DNA of 41,500 nucleotides from NCBI GenBank assembly GCA_020445785.1, contig JAGRFZ010000135.1, positions 1-41,500 on the forward strand, in the 5' to 3' direction. This document shows positions 23,928 to 32,296 of this stretch, in pieces. Numbering within the stretch: the first letter of the stretch is position 1; every line of letters starts with the position of its first letter. The position numbers and the translations under genes are program-made. This DNA is from Rhodocyclaceae bacterium. GTDB taxonomy: Bacteria; Pseudomonadota; Gammaproteobacteria; Burkholderiales; Rhodocyclaceae. The notes below the pieces were generated by a model that did not search any database, had not been told where the DNA came from, and was given only the letters and a program-made list of their open reading frames with translations.

Positions 23928-25318
23928 ATCGGTATTTCGGCCATCACGCGGGTGCCCGCGCCGGGTGCCGATTCGACCGCGAAGCTGCCCGCGTAGATCT
24001 GGACGCGATGCAGCATGCCGGCGATCCCGTGTCGATCCGAGGCCACTTCCTGGGGATCGAAGCCGACCCCGTCATCCACGATTTCGAGCCGCGCGACGTG
24101 CTGGTCGCAGACCAGCAGCAAGCGGACGTGGCGGGCCCGCGAGTACTTCCTGATGTTGGTGAAGGCTTCTTGTGCGAGCCGGAAGATGGTCAGCGCGCGT
24201 TCCTCGTCGACTTCGTCCGAGGATTCGGGCAGTTCGGCGTCGACCGCGATCTCGTTGCCCAGGGCGAAATCTTCGCACAGCGCGCGCAGGGCTTCGACCA
24301 GCCCGAGATCCTTCAGCAGGGGCGGGCGGAGATCATCGATGATCCGTCGCTTGAGGGCGATGCCACTGGTCAGTGTCTGCTGCAGGCGATCGAGGCGGTC
24401 CTGCCAGGCCACCTGCAGCTCGGCAGGCAGCTTGCGCTTGATCCAGCTCGCGTCGAGCTTGGCCGCGGTGAGCAGCGAACCGAGTTCGTCGTGGAGCTCC
24501 CGCGCCAGGCGCGCCTGCTCGTCTTCACGCGCCACCGCCAGGTGGCGCGCGAGTTTGGACAAATCATCGGTGCGTGCCGCCACCAGCCTCTCGAGCCGGC
24601 TGTTTTCGTTCTCGAGCATCGCTGCGAGCCGCTCGCGCAACTCGGACTGGCGCTGTATGACCGCAAACAGCAATAGCAGCAGCAGCAAGGAACCGGTCGC
24701 CATGACGATGCCGACGATGCGGGTCAGACCGAAGCGCCGCTTGGAACTCTCGATGCTTCTGCCGACATCGGCGAGCAGTGAAGCACGCAGGGCGTAGATC
24801 TGCTGGCGTGCCTCGTCCATCAGCACGTTGCCGAGCAGATCCTCGTCCTGTTCGCCGATCAAGGTGCGTTCGGCGACGGCGTCGGCCATCGCCTGTTGCT
24901 TGGCACGCACCAGGGCGATGAATTGTTCGAGCCGGCCGTGGTCCGCCGGCTTGTCGGCGAAGTCTTCGCGTAGATTCGCGATCGCGTCGTCGAGGGCACC
25001 GATGGCACGCTCGTAGGGCTCGAGGTAGACCGCGTCGCCCGACAGCAGATAGCCACGCACGCCGGTCTCGGCATCGACCAGTTGCATCTGCAATTGATCG
25101 ACGTGGTCCACCTGCGCGGATTGACGCAATACCTCGTCGAGCGCGTTGCTGCCTTGCGACGACTGCAGATAGCTGGTCACCAGCAGGGTGATGGCGAGGG
25201 CGCAGCCGCAGGCCAGCAGGACATGCTGCCAGACGCGCGGAAAGCCGAAACCGCGCATGCGCGTACCGGAAGATGTGGCGCCCTTCGCGCTCGGCGATGG
25301 ATCGGTGTCGGCGGTCAT
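23924..25318 (-). CDS. CHASE3-containing NarL-type sensor histidine kinase
   Basis: A 464-residue membrane kinase. A transmembrane helix near residues 30-50 (HVLLACGCALAITLLVTSYL) precedes a periplasmic CHASE3 domain with the signature VDAETGVRGYLLSGDAVYLE. A second helix lies near 205-228 (IVGIVMATGSLLLLLLLFAV). Then come a coiled linker and a HisKA_3 domain with the phospho-accepting His in ARELHDELGSLL, and a HATPase domain with FRLAQEAFTNIRKYSRA (N box), DDGVGFDP (G1) and HGIAGMLHR (G2). The start follows AAGAGG; an upstream ATG at 25444 has no signal. CHASE3 ligands are generally unknown. It is convergent with both regulators. Confidence 0.9.
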   Translation of the reverse strand: MTADTDPSPSAKGATSSGTRMRGFGFPRVWQHVLLACGCALAITLLVTSYLQSSQGSNALDEVLRQSAQVDHVDQLQMQLVDAETGVRGYLLSGDAVYLEPYERAIGALDDAIANLREDFADKPADHGRLEQFIALVRAKQQAMADAVAERTLIGEQDEDLLGNVLMDEARQQIYALRASLLADVGRSIESSKRRFGLTRIVGIVMATGSLLLLLLLFAVIQRQSELRERLAAMLENENSRLERLVAARTDDLSKLARHLAVAREDEQARLARELHDELGSLLTAAKLDASWIKRKLPAELQVAWQDRLDRLQQTLTSGIALKRRIIDDLRPPLLKDLGLVEALRALCEDFALGNEIAVDAELPESSDEVDEERALTIFRLAQEAFTNIRKYSRARHVRLLLVCDQHVARLEIVDDGVGFDPQEVASDRHGIAGMLHRVQIYAGSFAVESAPGAGTRVMAEIPI

Positions 25319-25471
25319 CGGACCTCTTTCGTGGCGGGCAACATGCGTGCAGGAATTCTCCGACAACGGCATCCGCGGGGGCCGACAGTCGAGCCGGCGC
25401 CGGCTTGCGAGGATGGTATCAGTCCGCGCGCCCGCTGCGGGCAATGCTCACCGCAAACAGGAGGACGTTCC

Positions 25472-25612
25472 ATGAAATCGATGACCATGATGCTGCTTCT
25501 GGCCACCTTCGCGCTTGGTGCCTGCAACACCGTGGAAGGCGTTGGCAAGGATATCGAGGCCGGTGGCGAGAAGGTTCAGGAAACGGCCGAGGAAGTGAAG
25601 AAGGACATGTAG
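25472..25612 (+). CDS. Entericidin-like small lipoprotein
   Basis: A 46-residue protein: a short hydrophobic signal peptide, the lipobox LGAC with the lipidated Cys followed by Asn (NTVEGVGKDIEAGG), and a charged helical tail ending VKKDM. This matches the entericidin A/B family, small stress-induced outer-membrane or periplasmic lipoproteins sometimes described as bacteriolytic toxin/antidote pairs; only one copy is present. AGGAGG at 25459-25464 gives a near-ideal ribosome site seven bases from the ATG. It sits divergently from the histidine kinase and may be part of its regulon, which is inference. Confidence 0.9.
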   Translation: MKSMTMMLLLATFALGACNTVEGVGKDIEAGGEKVQETAEEVKKDM

Positions 25613-25635
25613 CGCCCGGCCCCGCAGCCGGGCCA

Positions 25636-25666
25636 ACAAAAAAGGCGGCTCCAACGGAGCCGCCTT
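25636..25666 (-). terminator. Rho-independent terminator of the BI-1 gene
   Basis: An 11-bp perfect stem, AAGGCGGCTCC (25642-25652) and GGAGCCGCCTT (25656-25666), around an AAC loop. On the minus strand it is followed by a run of T (complement of AAAAAA ending at 25643), placing it about 24 bases after the BI-1 stop. It may also stop plus-strand transcription from the entericidin gene, though that side lacks the U-run. Confidence 0.85.
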
Positions 25667-25689
25667 CCGCATGGCTGGGGCCGCTTGCG

Positions 25690-26364
25690 TCAGTCGCTGC
25701 TGGCGAATCCGAGCAGGTGGAGCAGGCTCACGAAGAGGTTGTAGATCGATACGTACAAGCTCACCGTAGCCATGATGTAGTTGGTCTCGCCACCGTGGAT
25801 GATCTGGCTCGTCTCGAACAGGATCAGGCCCGCCATCAGCAGCACGAAGGCCGCCGAAACCGCCAGCGACAGCACCGGCATCTGGAAGAAGATCGCGGCA
25901 AGGCCGGCCAGGAAGGCGACGATGATGCCCACCATCAGGAAGCTCGACAGGAAGCCGAAGTCCTTGCGGGTGACCAGGGCCACCGCCGACAGCACGCCGA
26001 AGATCACCGCCGTGCCGGCCATCGCCATCATCACGATCTGATGGCCGTTGGGCAGCGCCAGGTAGGCACTGAGGATCGGGCCCAGGGTATAGCCCATGAA
26101 GCCGGTCAGTGCGAACACCGCGAGAATGCCGGCCGAGCTGTTGCGCAGCTTGGTGGTCAGGAACAGCAGTCCGAAGTAGCCGACCAGGGTGATCAACATG
26201 CCCGGGTGCGGGAGCCCCAGGGCCATCGACGCGCCGGCAGTGATCGCGCTGAAGATCAGCGTCGCCGCCAGCAGCATGTAGGTATTGCGCAGGACCTTGT
26301 GACTCGCGATCAGCGAAGTGCCGCGGTCGCTGCGGTCCAGTACCTGAGTATTGCCATATTGCAT
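25690..26364 (-). CDS. Bax inhibitor-1 / YccA family membrane protein
   Basis: A 224-residue protein with seven hydrophobic segments after a soluble N-terminus (MQYGNTQVLDRSDRGTSLIAS). The motifs ILAVFALTGFMGYTLGPIL and ETSQIIHGGETNYIMATVSL near the C-terminus, including the conserved acidic residues of the pH-gated calcium-leak pore, are diagnostic of the BI-1/YccA family. E. coli YccA inhibits FtsH; BsYetJ is a calcium leak channel. The ATG is set by AAGGAG nine bases upstream; a frame extension to 26532 is unlikely. Divergent from nhaR, monocistronic, closed by the hairpin at 25636. Confidence 0.93.
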   Translation of the reverse strand: MQYGNTQVLDRSDRGTSLIASHKVLRNTYMLLAATLIFSAITAGASMALGLPHPGMLITLVGYFGLLFLTTKLRNSSAGILAVFALTGFMGYTLGPILSAYLALPNGHQIVMMAMAGTAVIFGVLSAVALVTRKDFGFLSSFLMVGIIVAFLAGLAAIFFQMPVLSLAVSAAFVLLMAGLILFETSQIIHGGETNYIMATVSLYVSIYNLFVSLLHLLGFASSD

Positions 26365-26574
26365 GCCTTGCTTCTCCTTTGCATCGGCCGGATGCGGCCG
26401 CGTATCACCTGGGCGCGTAGCACGCCGAACACCGGGTTGGATACCGCCGGTGGGCACGGGTTCCCCGGGCGCGGCGATGTGGTGCTGGGCGCGAAGTCGC
26501 TTGATGCGCACTCTAACGGCGACGCGCGCCACTGTATATCTGATTTAATAGCATTTTCAGTCAAAAAAAACCTG

Positions 26575-27534
26575 ATGAGAGCGCCGTTCAACTACAAGCA
26601 CCTCCACTATTTCTGGACCGTTGCGCGCTCGGGCGGCGTCCACCGTGCGGCGGAATCGCTGCACGTGACGCCACAAACCGTCAGCGCCCAGCTTCTGCAA
26701 CTGGAGGAGAGTCTGGGTCGCAGCCTCTTCGACCGCTCCGGTCGCGGACTCGAGCTGACCGACGCCGGGCGGCTGGTGTTCGGCTATGCCGAGGAGATCT
26801 TCTCCCTCGGTTCCGAACTGCGCGAGGCGCTCGACATGTTCGAGGAGGGTGGCCGTCCGCGCGATTTCCGGGTCGGCGTGGCGGATGCGGTCCCCAAGGC
26901 GATCGCCTACCGCCTGCTCGAGCCGGCGGTGCAGATGACCGAACCGGTGCGCCTGATCTGCCGCGAGTGGAAACTCGACAGCCTGCTCTCGGAACTGGCC
27001 GTCCATCGCCTCGATCTGGTCATTGCCGACGCGCCGATTCCGCGCAGCGTCAATGTGCGCGCATTCAGCCACCGTCTGGGCGTGTCGGGCACCTCCTTCT
27101 TCGCCACGCGGGCGCTTGCGTCGCGCCTGGATGGCGGGTTTCCGCAACTGCTGGACGGTGCCCCGCTGTTGGTGGCCGGTGAGGACGCGGCCCAGCGCGG
27201 TCGCCTCGAGCGCTGGCTCGACAGCCGCCGTCTGCGACCCCAGATCCGGGGGGAATTCGACGACTCGGCGTTGATGCGAGCCTTCGGCGAGGCCGGGGTC
27301 GGCGTGTTTCCCGGCCCGACCGTGCTCGAGGCCGAGCTGCTGAACATCAACCCGTCCCTGTCGGTGATCGGGCGTACCGACGAGGTGGTCGACGAATACT
27401 ATGCGATCTCGGTGGAGCGGCGTCTGAGCCATCCGTGCGTCGTGGCGATCGCCGAGGCCGCCCGTGACTTGCTGTTCGACACCTCCGGCGGCGACACTGG
27501 CGGCGTGGATGGCGCGGGAGGGGAGGATCGATGA
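26575..27534 (+). CDS. nhaR: NhaR-type LysR-family regulator
   Basis: A 319-residue LysR-type regulator. FNYKHLHYFWTVARSGGVHR opens the winged helix and AAESLHVTPQTVSAQLLQLE contains the recognition helix; this variant of the HTH (with LHYFW and PQTVS) is diagnostic of the NhaR subgroup rather than generic LysR proteins. NhaR in E. coli senses Na+ and controls nhaA and pgaABCD, but no antiporter is present here and in many genomes this subgroup sits next to other genes. The TGA overlaps the ATG of the Lon-like protease gene, so the two are coupled. The 210-base divergent region before it is AT-rich near 26530-26570, the likely promoter. Confidence 0.88.
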   Translation: MRAPFNYKHLHYFWTVARSGGVHRAAESLHVTPQTVSAQLLQLEESLGRSLFDRSGRGLELTDAGRLVFGYAEEIFSLGSELREALDMFEEGGRPRDFRVGVADAVPKAIAYRLLEPAVQMTEPVRLICREWKLDSLLSELAVHRLDLVIADAPIPRSVNVRAFSHRLGVSGTSFFATRALASRLDGGFPQLLDGAPLLVAGEDAAQRGRLERWLDSRRLRPQIRGEFDDSALMRAFGEAGVGVFPGPTVLEAELLNINPSLSVIGRTDEVVDEYYAISVERRLSHPCVVAIAEAARDLLFDTSGGDTGGVDGAGGEDR

Positions 27535-29948
27535 CACCACGGATTCCGCTGCCAGCGGATCGCCTGAGACGGCGCTGTGATGCGGGCGCGCTGGGCTTCG
27601 ACGACAGTTCGGAACTGGCGGATCTGCCGCAGGGGATCGGTCAGCAGCGGGCGGAGGAAGCCCTGCGCTTCGGCCTGCGCCTGGCCCAGCCGGGCTATAA
27701 CGTATTCGTCCTCGGCGAACCGGGCACCGGCCGCCACGCCACCGTCTGGCGCGTCGTGCGGGAATTGGCTGGTGCCGCCCAGGCGCCGGGTGATCTGTGC
27801 TACGTGCACAACTTCGAGGATGGGCGGCGGCCGCGCGCCTTGCTGCTGCCGGCCGGCGTCGGTGCCCGGCTGCGCACGGCGATGCAGCGCTTCGTGCGCC
27901 TGCTGGGGCCGGCGCTGCGGGCGGCGCTCGAATCCCAGAGCCACCGCGAACGGGTGGATGCGTTGCGCGAGCAGACCAAGCGGCGCGAGGAGAAGTCGGT
28001 CCAGACGCTGGCCGAATCGGCGGCGGCGGACGGCCTCGGCCTGATGCGCACCAGCGACGGTCTGGTGATCGCCCCGACCCGGGACGGCGAGCCGATGTCG
28101 CCGGCGCAGTACGAGGCTTTGCAGGAAGGAGAGCGCGATCGCCTGCAGCAGGCGGTCGAGCGCTGGACGGCCCAACTGGAAGAACTGGTCCAGGGGTTTC
28201 CGGCTGCGCGCCAGGAAATGATCGAAGCGCTCGATCGGGCGGTGCAGAGTGCGATCGAACCGGCGGTTCGTCAGCTCGTCGCCGGCATCCGCAGCGAGTT
28301 CGACGACCAGCCGGGGATCCAGACGTTCCTTGCCGCGGTCGAGGCCGACGTGATCGCCTCGCGCAACGCCTGGGCCGACGAAGACCAGACGGATGCCGGC
28401 GTCGGCGAGGACGACGACGAAGGCCTAGCGGCGCGCTACCTGGTCAACCTGCTGGTGGACAATGGTGATGGCCGCGGCGCGCCGGTGGTCGAGGAGGACA
28501 ACCCGGGCTTCGGCAATCTGATCGGGCGTATCGAGCATCAGTTGCGGATGGGCCAGGTGGTGACCCACCACGGTTTGGTGCGGGCCGGCGCGCTGCACCG
28601 GGCCCGCGGCGGATTCCTGTTGATCGATGCGGCCCGCCTGCTGCGCCAGCCCTACGCCTGGGAAGGGCTCAAGCGCACGCTCCGCAGCCGCGAGCTGCGC
28701 ATCGAGCCGCCGGCCGAGGCGCAGGACTGGAGCGGTGCCCAGTCGCTCGAGCCGGCGCCGGTGCCGGCCGATCTCAAGGTCGTCTTGATCGGCGACCGCG
28801 AGTCCCATTACCTGCTGCAGGAGATGGATGCCGATTTCCAGGATCTGTTCAAGATTGCCGCCGACTTCGAGGACGAGATGTCGCGCGACGACGGCGGCGA
28901 GCGGCGTTTTGCCGGCCTCGTCGCGACCCTCGCCCGACAGAGCGGACTACGCCCGTTCGAGGCCGCGGCGGTGGCCGGATTGATCGAGGACGCGGCGCGA
29001 CGTGCGGAGGACTCGGGGCGCCTGTCCCTGCACACGCGGCCCCTCGCGGATCTGATGCGCGAAGCCGATCTGGTGGCGGCGGATGGCGGCTGCGCGCGCA
29101 TCGGGGCGGCCCACCTGGAGGCTGCGCTGGCGGCCCGTCGACGGCGGGGCGACCGTTCCGAACGACAGTTGCGCGAGGCGATGCTCGAGGGAACCGTGAT
29201 GGTGGCGACCGATGCCGCGGTGTGCGGGCAGGTCAACGGCCTGGTCGTCGTGGATGGTGCCGGCGGCAGCTTCGGCCACCCGGCACGGATCACCGCCAGC
29301 GTGCGTGCCGGCGATGGCGAGGTCGTCGATGTCGAGCGCGAGACGGATCTCGGCGGCCCGCTGCACAGCAAAGGCGTGCTGATCCTCTCGGCGTTTCTGG
29401 CCGCGCGCTATGGCCGGCGCCATGCATTGTCGCTGTCGGCGAGTCTGGTGTTCGAGCAGTCCTACCATCCGCTGGAAGGGGATTCCGCCTCGCTGGCCGA
29501 GCTCTGTGCGCTGCTGTCGGCGTTGGCGGGCGCGCCGGTTCGACAGTCGCTTGCGCTCACGGGGTCGGTCAGCCAGCACGGTCGGGTCCAGGCCATCGGT
29601 GGTGTCAACGAGAAGATCGAGGGCTTCTTCGATCTGTGCGCGGCTCGCGGTCTGGCCGGCGACCAGGGGGTGATCATCCCGGCCGCGAACGTGCGTCATC
29701 TGATGCTCGAGCGTCGCGTCGTCGATGCGGTGCGTGGCGGGCGGTTCCGCGTGCATGCGGTCGACGACGTGGACCAGGCGATGACCCTGCTGACCGGTCT
29801 GCCGAGCGGACGCGGGGACCCGCGGGGGGTGGTTCCCCGTGGCAGTCTCGAAGATCTGATCGGTCGCTCGCTCGACACCCTGGCCGCGGCGCAGCCGCCG
29901 CGCGGCGAAGATTCGCGCGGCGGTGGCCGCAGTCGCCGACGTCCGTAG
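27531..29948 (+). CDS. Lon-like ATP-dependent protease (LonB/YcbZ type)
   Basis: An 805-residue protein with an N-terminal AAA-like domain and C-terminal S16 peptidase domain. The P-loop reads GEPGTGRHATVW, where the usual Lys is Arg; this degenerate form is common in the YcbZ-like group. A long charged helical insertion (about residues 120-300) replaces the normal substrate domain. The protease catalytic dyad is intact: Ser652 in EGDSASLAE and Lys695 in GGVNEKIEGFF. Its role is likely turnover of particular misfolded or regulatory proteins, not the general Lon role. Coupled by a four-base overlap to the nhaR gene. It ends eight bases from the converging hypothetical gene. Confidence 0.88.
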   Translation: MTPRIPLPADRLRRRCDAGALGFDDSSELADLPQGIGQQRAEEALRFGLRLAQPGYNVFVLGEPGTGRHATVWRVVRELAGAAQAPGDLCYVHNFEDGRRPRALLLPAGVGARLRTAMQRFVRLLGPALRAALESQSHRERVDALREQTKRREEKSVQTLAESAAADGLGLMRTSDGLVIAPTRDGEPMSPAQYEALQEGERDRLQQAVERWTAQLEELVQGFPAARQEMIEALDRAVQSAIEPAVRQLVAGIRSEFDDQPGIQTFLAAVEADVIASRNAWADEDQTDAGVGEDDDEGLAARYLVNLLVDNGDGRGAPVVEEDNPGFGNLIGRIEHQLRMGQVVTHHGLVRAGALHRARGGFLLIDAARLLRQPYAWEGLKRTLRSRELRIEPPAEAQDWSGAQSLEPAPVPADLKVVLIGDRESHYLLQEMDADFQDLFKIAADFEDEMSRDDGGERRFAGLVATLARQSGLRPFEAAAVAGLIEDAARRAEDSGRLSLHTRPLADLMREADLVAADGGCARIGAAHLEAALAARRRRGDRSERQLREAMLEGTVMVATDAAVCGQVNGLVVVDGAGGSFGHPARITASVRAGDGEVVDVERETDLGGPLHSKGVLILSAFLAARYGRRHALSLSASLVFEQSYHPLEGDSASLAELCALLSALAGAPVRQSLALTGSVSQHGRVQAIGGVNEKIEGFFDLCAARGLAGDQGVIIPAANVRHLMLERRVVDAVRGGRFRVHAVDDVDQAMTLLTGLPSGRGDPRGVVPRGSLEDLIGRSLDTLAAAQPPRGEDSRGGGRSRRRP

Positions 29949-29955
29949 CGCGCCC

Positions 29956-30528
29956 TCAGTCGTCCTCGGCCGCTGCCTGCGGTTCCGGGTCGAAGCCGAA
30001 TCGGGCGGCGACCGCATCGCGGGCAATCGATTCGAGCGGAAGCATGCGCGCGCCGATGCGCAGCCGGCAGGCGCGGGTGCCTCCGGTGAGGGCGGCTTCG
30101 AGACGCGCCTCGGCGAGCGCTCGGCCACGGTCGTCGCAGAGGCTGTCGAGTGCCGCCGACAGATCGCGATCGTCCAACAGCCCGACCCCGCCGTCACCCG
30201 CGAGCAGCAGGGCGCCGGCCTCGTCGATCAGGGCCAGGGCGGGGTGGGCGAACGGCTGGCGGTCGTGGCGGATCAAGGCTTCGCCCTCGAGCCGCAACAC
30301 CCACGGCGTGTAGTCGAGGGCGACGTACACCCGCTGCGGGCCGTTCTGGACGAAATAGCGGCCGGCCTCGTCGTTGGCGTAGTTGCGCCCGAGGAAGTCG
30401 CGCAGGCCGGGGTGGGCGATCGCTTCGCCGCGCAGCCGCCAGGTACCGCGTCGGTCCAGTCCCAACCAGCCATAGACCGCGGGCACATTCGGCCAACGGG
30501 CCATCGCCGCCAGCACCGCGTCATCCAT
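29956..30528 (-). CDS. Conserved hypothetical protein, DUF2944/DUF2946-like family of about 190 residues
   Basis: A 190-residue protein with no signal peptide or membrane helix. WPNVPAVYGWLGLDRRGTWRL near the N-terminus, then the highly conserved DFLGRNYANDEAGRYFVQNG and PQRVYVALDYTPWVLRLEGE, define a widespread proteobacterial family of unknown function that I recognise by motif but cannot number with certainty. The C-terminal half is an alpha/beta segment with GDGGVGLLDDRDLSAALDSL. It lies immediately downstream of bamD on the same strand (12 bases apart), so it is probably co-transcribed. No function is suggested. Confidence 0.75.
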   Translation of the reverse strand: MDDAVLAAMARWPNVPAVYGWLGLDRRGTWRLRGEAIAHPGLRDFLGRNYANDEAGRYFVQNGPQRVYVALDYTPWVLRLEGEALIRHDRQPFAHPALALIDEAGALLLAGDGGVGLLDDRDLSAALDSLCDDRGRALAEARLEAALTGGTRACRLRIGARMLPLESIARDAVAARFGFDPEPQAAAEDD

Positions 30529-30540
30529 CGCGGCTGCCGC

Positions 30541-31335
30541 CTACCAGATCTGCCACCAGGGTTTGCGCGCGCCCGGATTGTCCAGCGCGACGCTGCCCGG
30601 GTAGTTCTGTTCGAGCACCCGCCGTGCGTCGTCGCGAAGTGCGGTCATGCCCATGGCGTCGTAGCCGAGAACCAGGACGTGCAGCGCCTGTTCGACGGCA
30701 GGCGTCTTGGGAAAGCTCTGGATCGCCTGCTTGGCGCGATTGACCGCGGCGACGTAGGCGCCCCGCTTGAGGTAGTAACGGGCGACATTGACTTCGTGGC
30801 GGCCCAGCGCGTTCACCAGGTACTGCATGCGCTGGCGGGCGTCTTCCGCGTATACGCTGCGCGGGAACCGCTCGGCGAGTTCGCGAAAGCTGTCGAAGGC
30901 ATTGCGCGCGCCGCGGGGGTCGCGATCCGACAGATCCTGGCTGGCGAACCGCCCCAGCAGCCCGAGGTCTTCATTGAAATACACGAGACCCTTCAGATAG
31001 TAGGCGTAGTCGACGTGCGGATGGTTGGGGTGCAGTTTGATGAAGCGCTCGCAGGCGGCCACCGCCAGTGCCGGCTCACTCGACTTGTAGTAGCTGTAGG
31101 CGATGTCGAGCTGGGCCTGCTGGGCGTAGCGGCCGTACGGATAGCGCGCCTCGAGCTTCTCGAACAGCCGGATTGCCGCCTCGTAGGTGCCGTCCTGCAT
31201 CTCCGACTTGGCTTCGGTGTAGATTTTCTGCGCACTCCAGCCGGCCGTCTCGTCGCGCTCCTCGAGCGATCCGCCGCAAGCGGAGAGCACCAGTGCAAGA
31301 CATGTCGCTACACTGATAAGGGTGAACTTGGCCAT
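30541..31335 (-). CDS. bamD: Outer-membrane assembly lipoprotein BamD
   Basis: A 264-residue lipoprotein. The signal peptide ends in the lipobox LSAC with the lipidated Cys followed by Gly. Tandem TPR-like repeats follow (AKSEMQDGTYEAAIRLFEKL, then AYSYYKSSEPALAVAACERF), and LHPNHPHVDYAYYLKGLVYF plus RDPRGARNAFDSFRELAERF are family signatures. It is the essential BamD subunit of the BAM complex that folds outer-membrane proteins. The start at 31335 is chosen for the signal peptide; a longer frame runs into the divergent gene. It is divergent from rluD, as in E. coli and most gammaproteobacteria. Confidence 0.95.
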   Translation of the reverse strand: MAKFTLISVATCLALVLSACGGSLEERDETAGWSAQKIYTEAKSEMQDGTYEAAIRLFEKLEARYPYGRYAQQAQLDIAYSYYKSSEPALAVAACERFIKLHPNHPHVDYAYYLKGLVYFNEDLGLLGRFASQDLSDRDPRGARNAFDSFRELAERFPRSVYAEDARQRMQYLVNALGRHEVNVARYYLKRGAYVAAVNRAKQAIQSFPKTPAVEQALHVLVLGYDAMGMTALRDDARRVLEQNYPGSVALDNPGARKPWWQIW

Positions 31336-32296
31336 CGGAAACTCGCGGGATGATGAGCCGCAGGAGTATAGCTCAGCGGCGGGTGAGGCTTCCGCGCGCA
31401 TCGTCGAGGTGCCGTGGGAGATGGCCGGAATGCGCATCGACCAGGCGCTCGCGCGGTTGCTGCCCGAGCACTCCCGCAACCGCTTGCAGGGCTGGCTCCG
31501 CGCTGGGGCGGTGCGGGTCGACGGCGCCCAGGTCGCGCCGCGCCACAAGCTGCGTGGCGGCGAGCGTCTGAGCGTCTGCGAGCCGGAAACGAACCAGGGC
31601 ATTCACCGCGCCGAGCCGATTCCGCTGCGCATCGTGTTCGAGGACGAATCCTTGCTGGTGATCGACAAGCCGGCGGGGCTGGTCGTACATCCGGGCAACG
31701 GCAATCCGGACGGCACGCTCCTCAATGCGCTGCTGCACCACGCGCCGGAGTTGGCGGGCGTGCCCCGGGCCGGCATCGTGCACCGGCTCGACAAGGACAC
31801 CAGCGGGCTGCTGGTGGTGGCCCGCACATTGGCGAGCCAGACCGAACTGGTCCGGCAACTGCAGCAGCGCAGCGTGCGGCGCCACTATTTGGCGCTGGTG
31901 TGCGGTTCGCCGGCCAGCGCCGAAGGTGTCGTTGACGCCCCCATCGGCCGGCATCCGGTGAATCGTACCCGGATGGCGGTGACCGCCGCCGGCAAGCCCG
32001 CGGTCACCCATTATCGGGTACTGCGCCGTTTCTCCGGCTGCACCCTGGTCGAATGCCGGCTGGAAACCGGACGCACCCACCAGATTCGCGTACATATGGC
32101 CCACGTCGGTCATCCGCTGGTGGGCGACGAGACCTATCTTGGCCGCCAGCGGTCGTCGGCGCCGGCGTTCGGGCGGCAGGCCTTGCACGCATTCCGGCTG
32201 GGCCTGGATCATCCTTCGAGCGGCCGCGTGTGCACCTGGGAAGTGCCGATCGCAGAGGATTTCGGGCAACTCGTTGCGCAACTGGAGAGGGCATGA
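31322..32296 (+). CDS. rluD: 23S rRNA pseudouridine synthase RluD
   Basis: A 324-residue enzyme: N-terminal S4 RNA-binding region (RIDQALARLLPEHSRNRLQGW), then the RluA-type catalytic domain with GIVHRLDKDTSGLLVVA containing the nucleophilic Asp, and the C-terminal RTHQIRVHMAHVGHPLVGDE. It makes pseudouridines 1911, 1915 and 1917 of 23S rRNA. The annotated GTG at 31322 overlaps the bamD start by 14 bases on the opposite strand and lacks a good ribosome site; a GTG at 31409 in frame is an alternative start. It overlaps the next gene by four bases, an arrangement conserved with pgeF. Confidence 0.93.
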   Translation: MNLAIGNSRDDEPQEYSSAAGEASARIVEVPWEMAGMRIDQALARLLPEHSRNRLQGWLRAGAVRVDGAQVAPRHKLRGGERLSVCEPETNQGIHRAEPIPLRIVFEDESLLVIDKPAGLVVHPGNGNPDGTLLNALLHHAPELAGVPRAGIVHRLDKDTSGLLVVARTLASQTELVRQLQQRSVRRHYLALVCGSPASAEGVVDAPIGRHPVNRTRMAVTAAGKPAVTHYRVLRRFSGCTLVECRLETGRTHQIRVHMAHVGHPLVGDETYLGRQRSSAPAFGRQALHAFRLGLDHPSSGRVCTWEVPIAEDFGQLVAQLERA

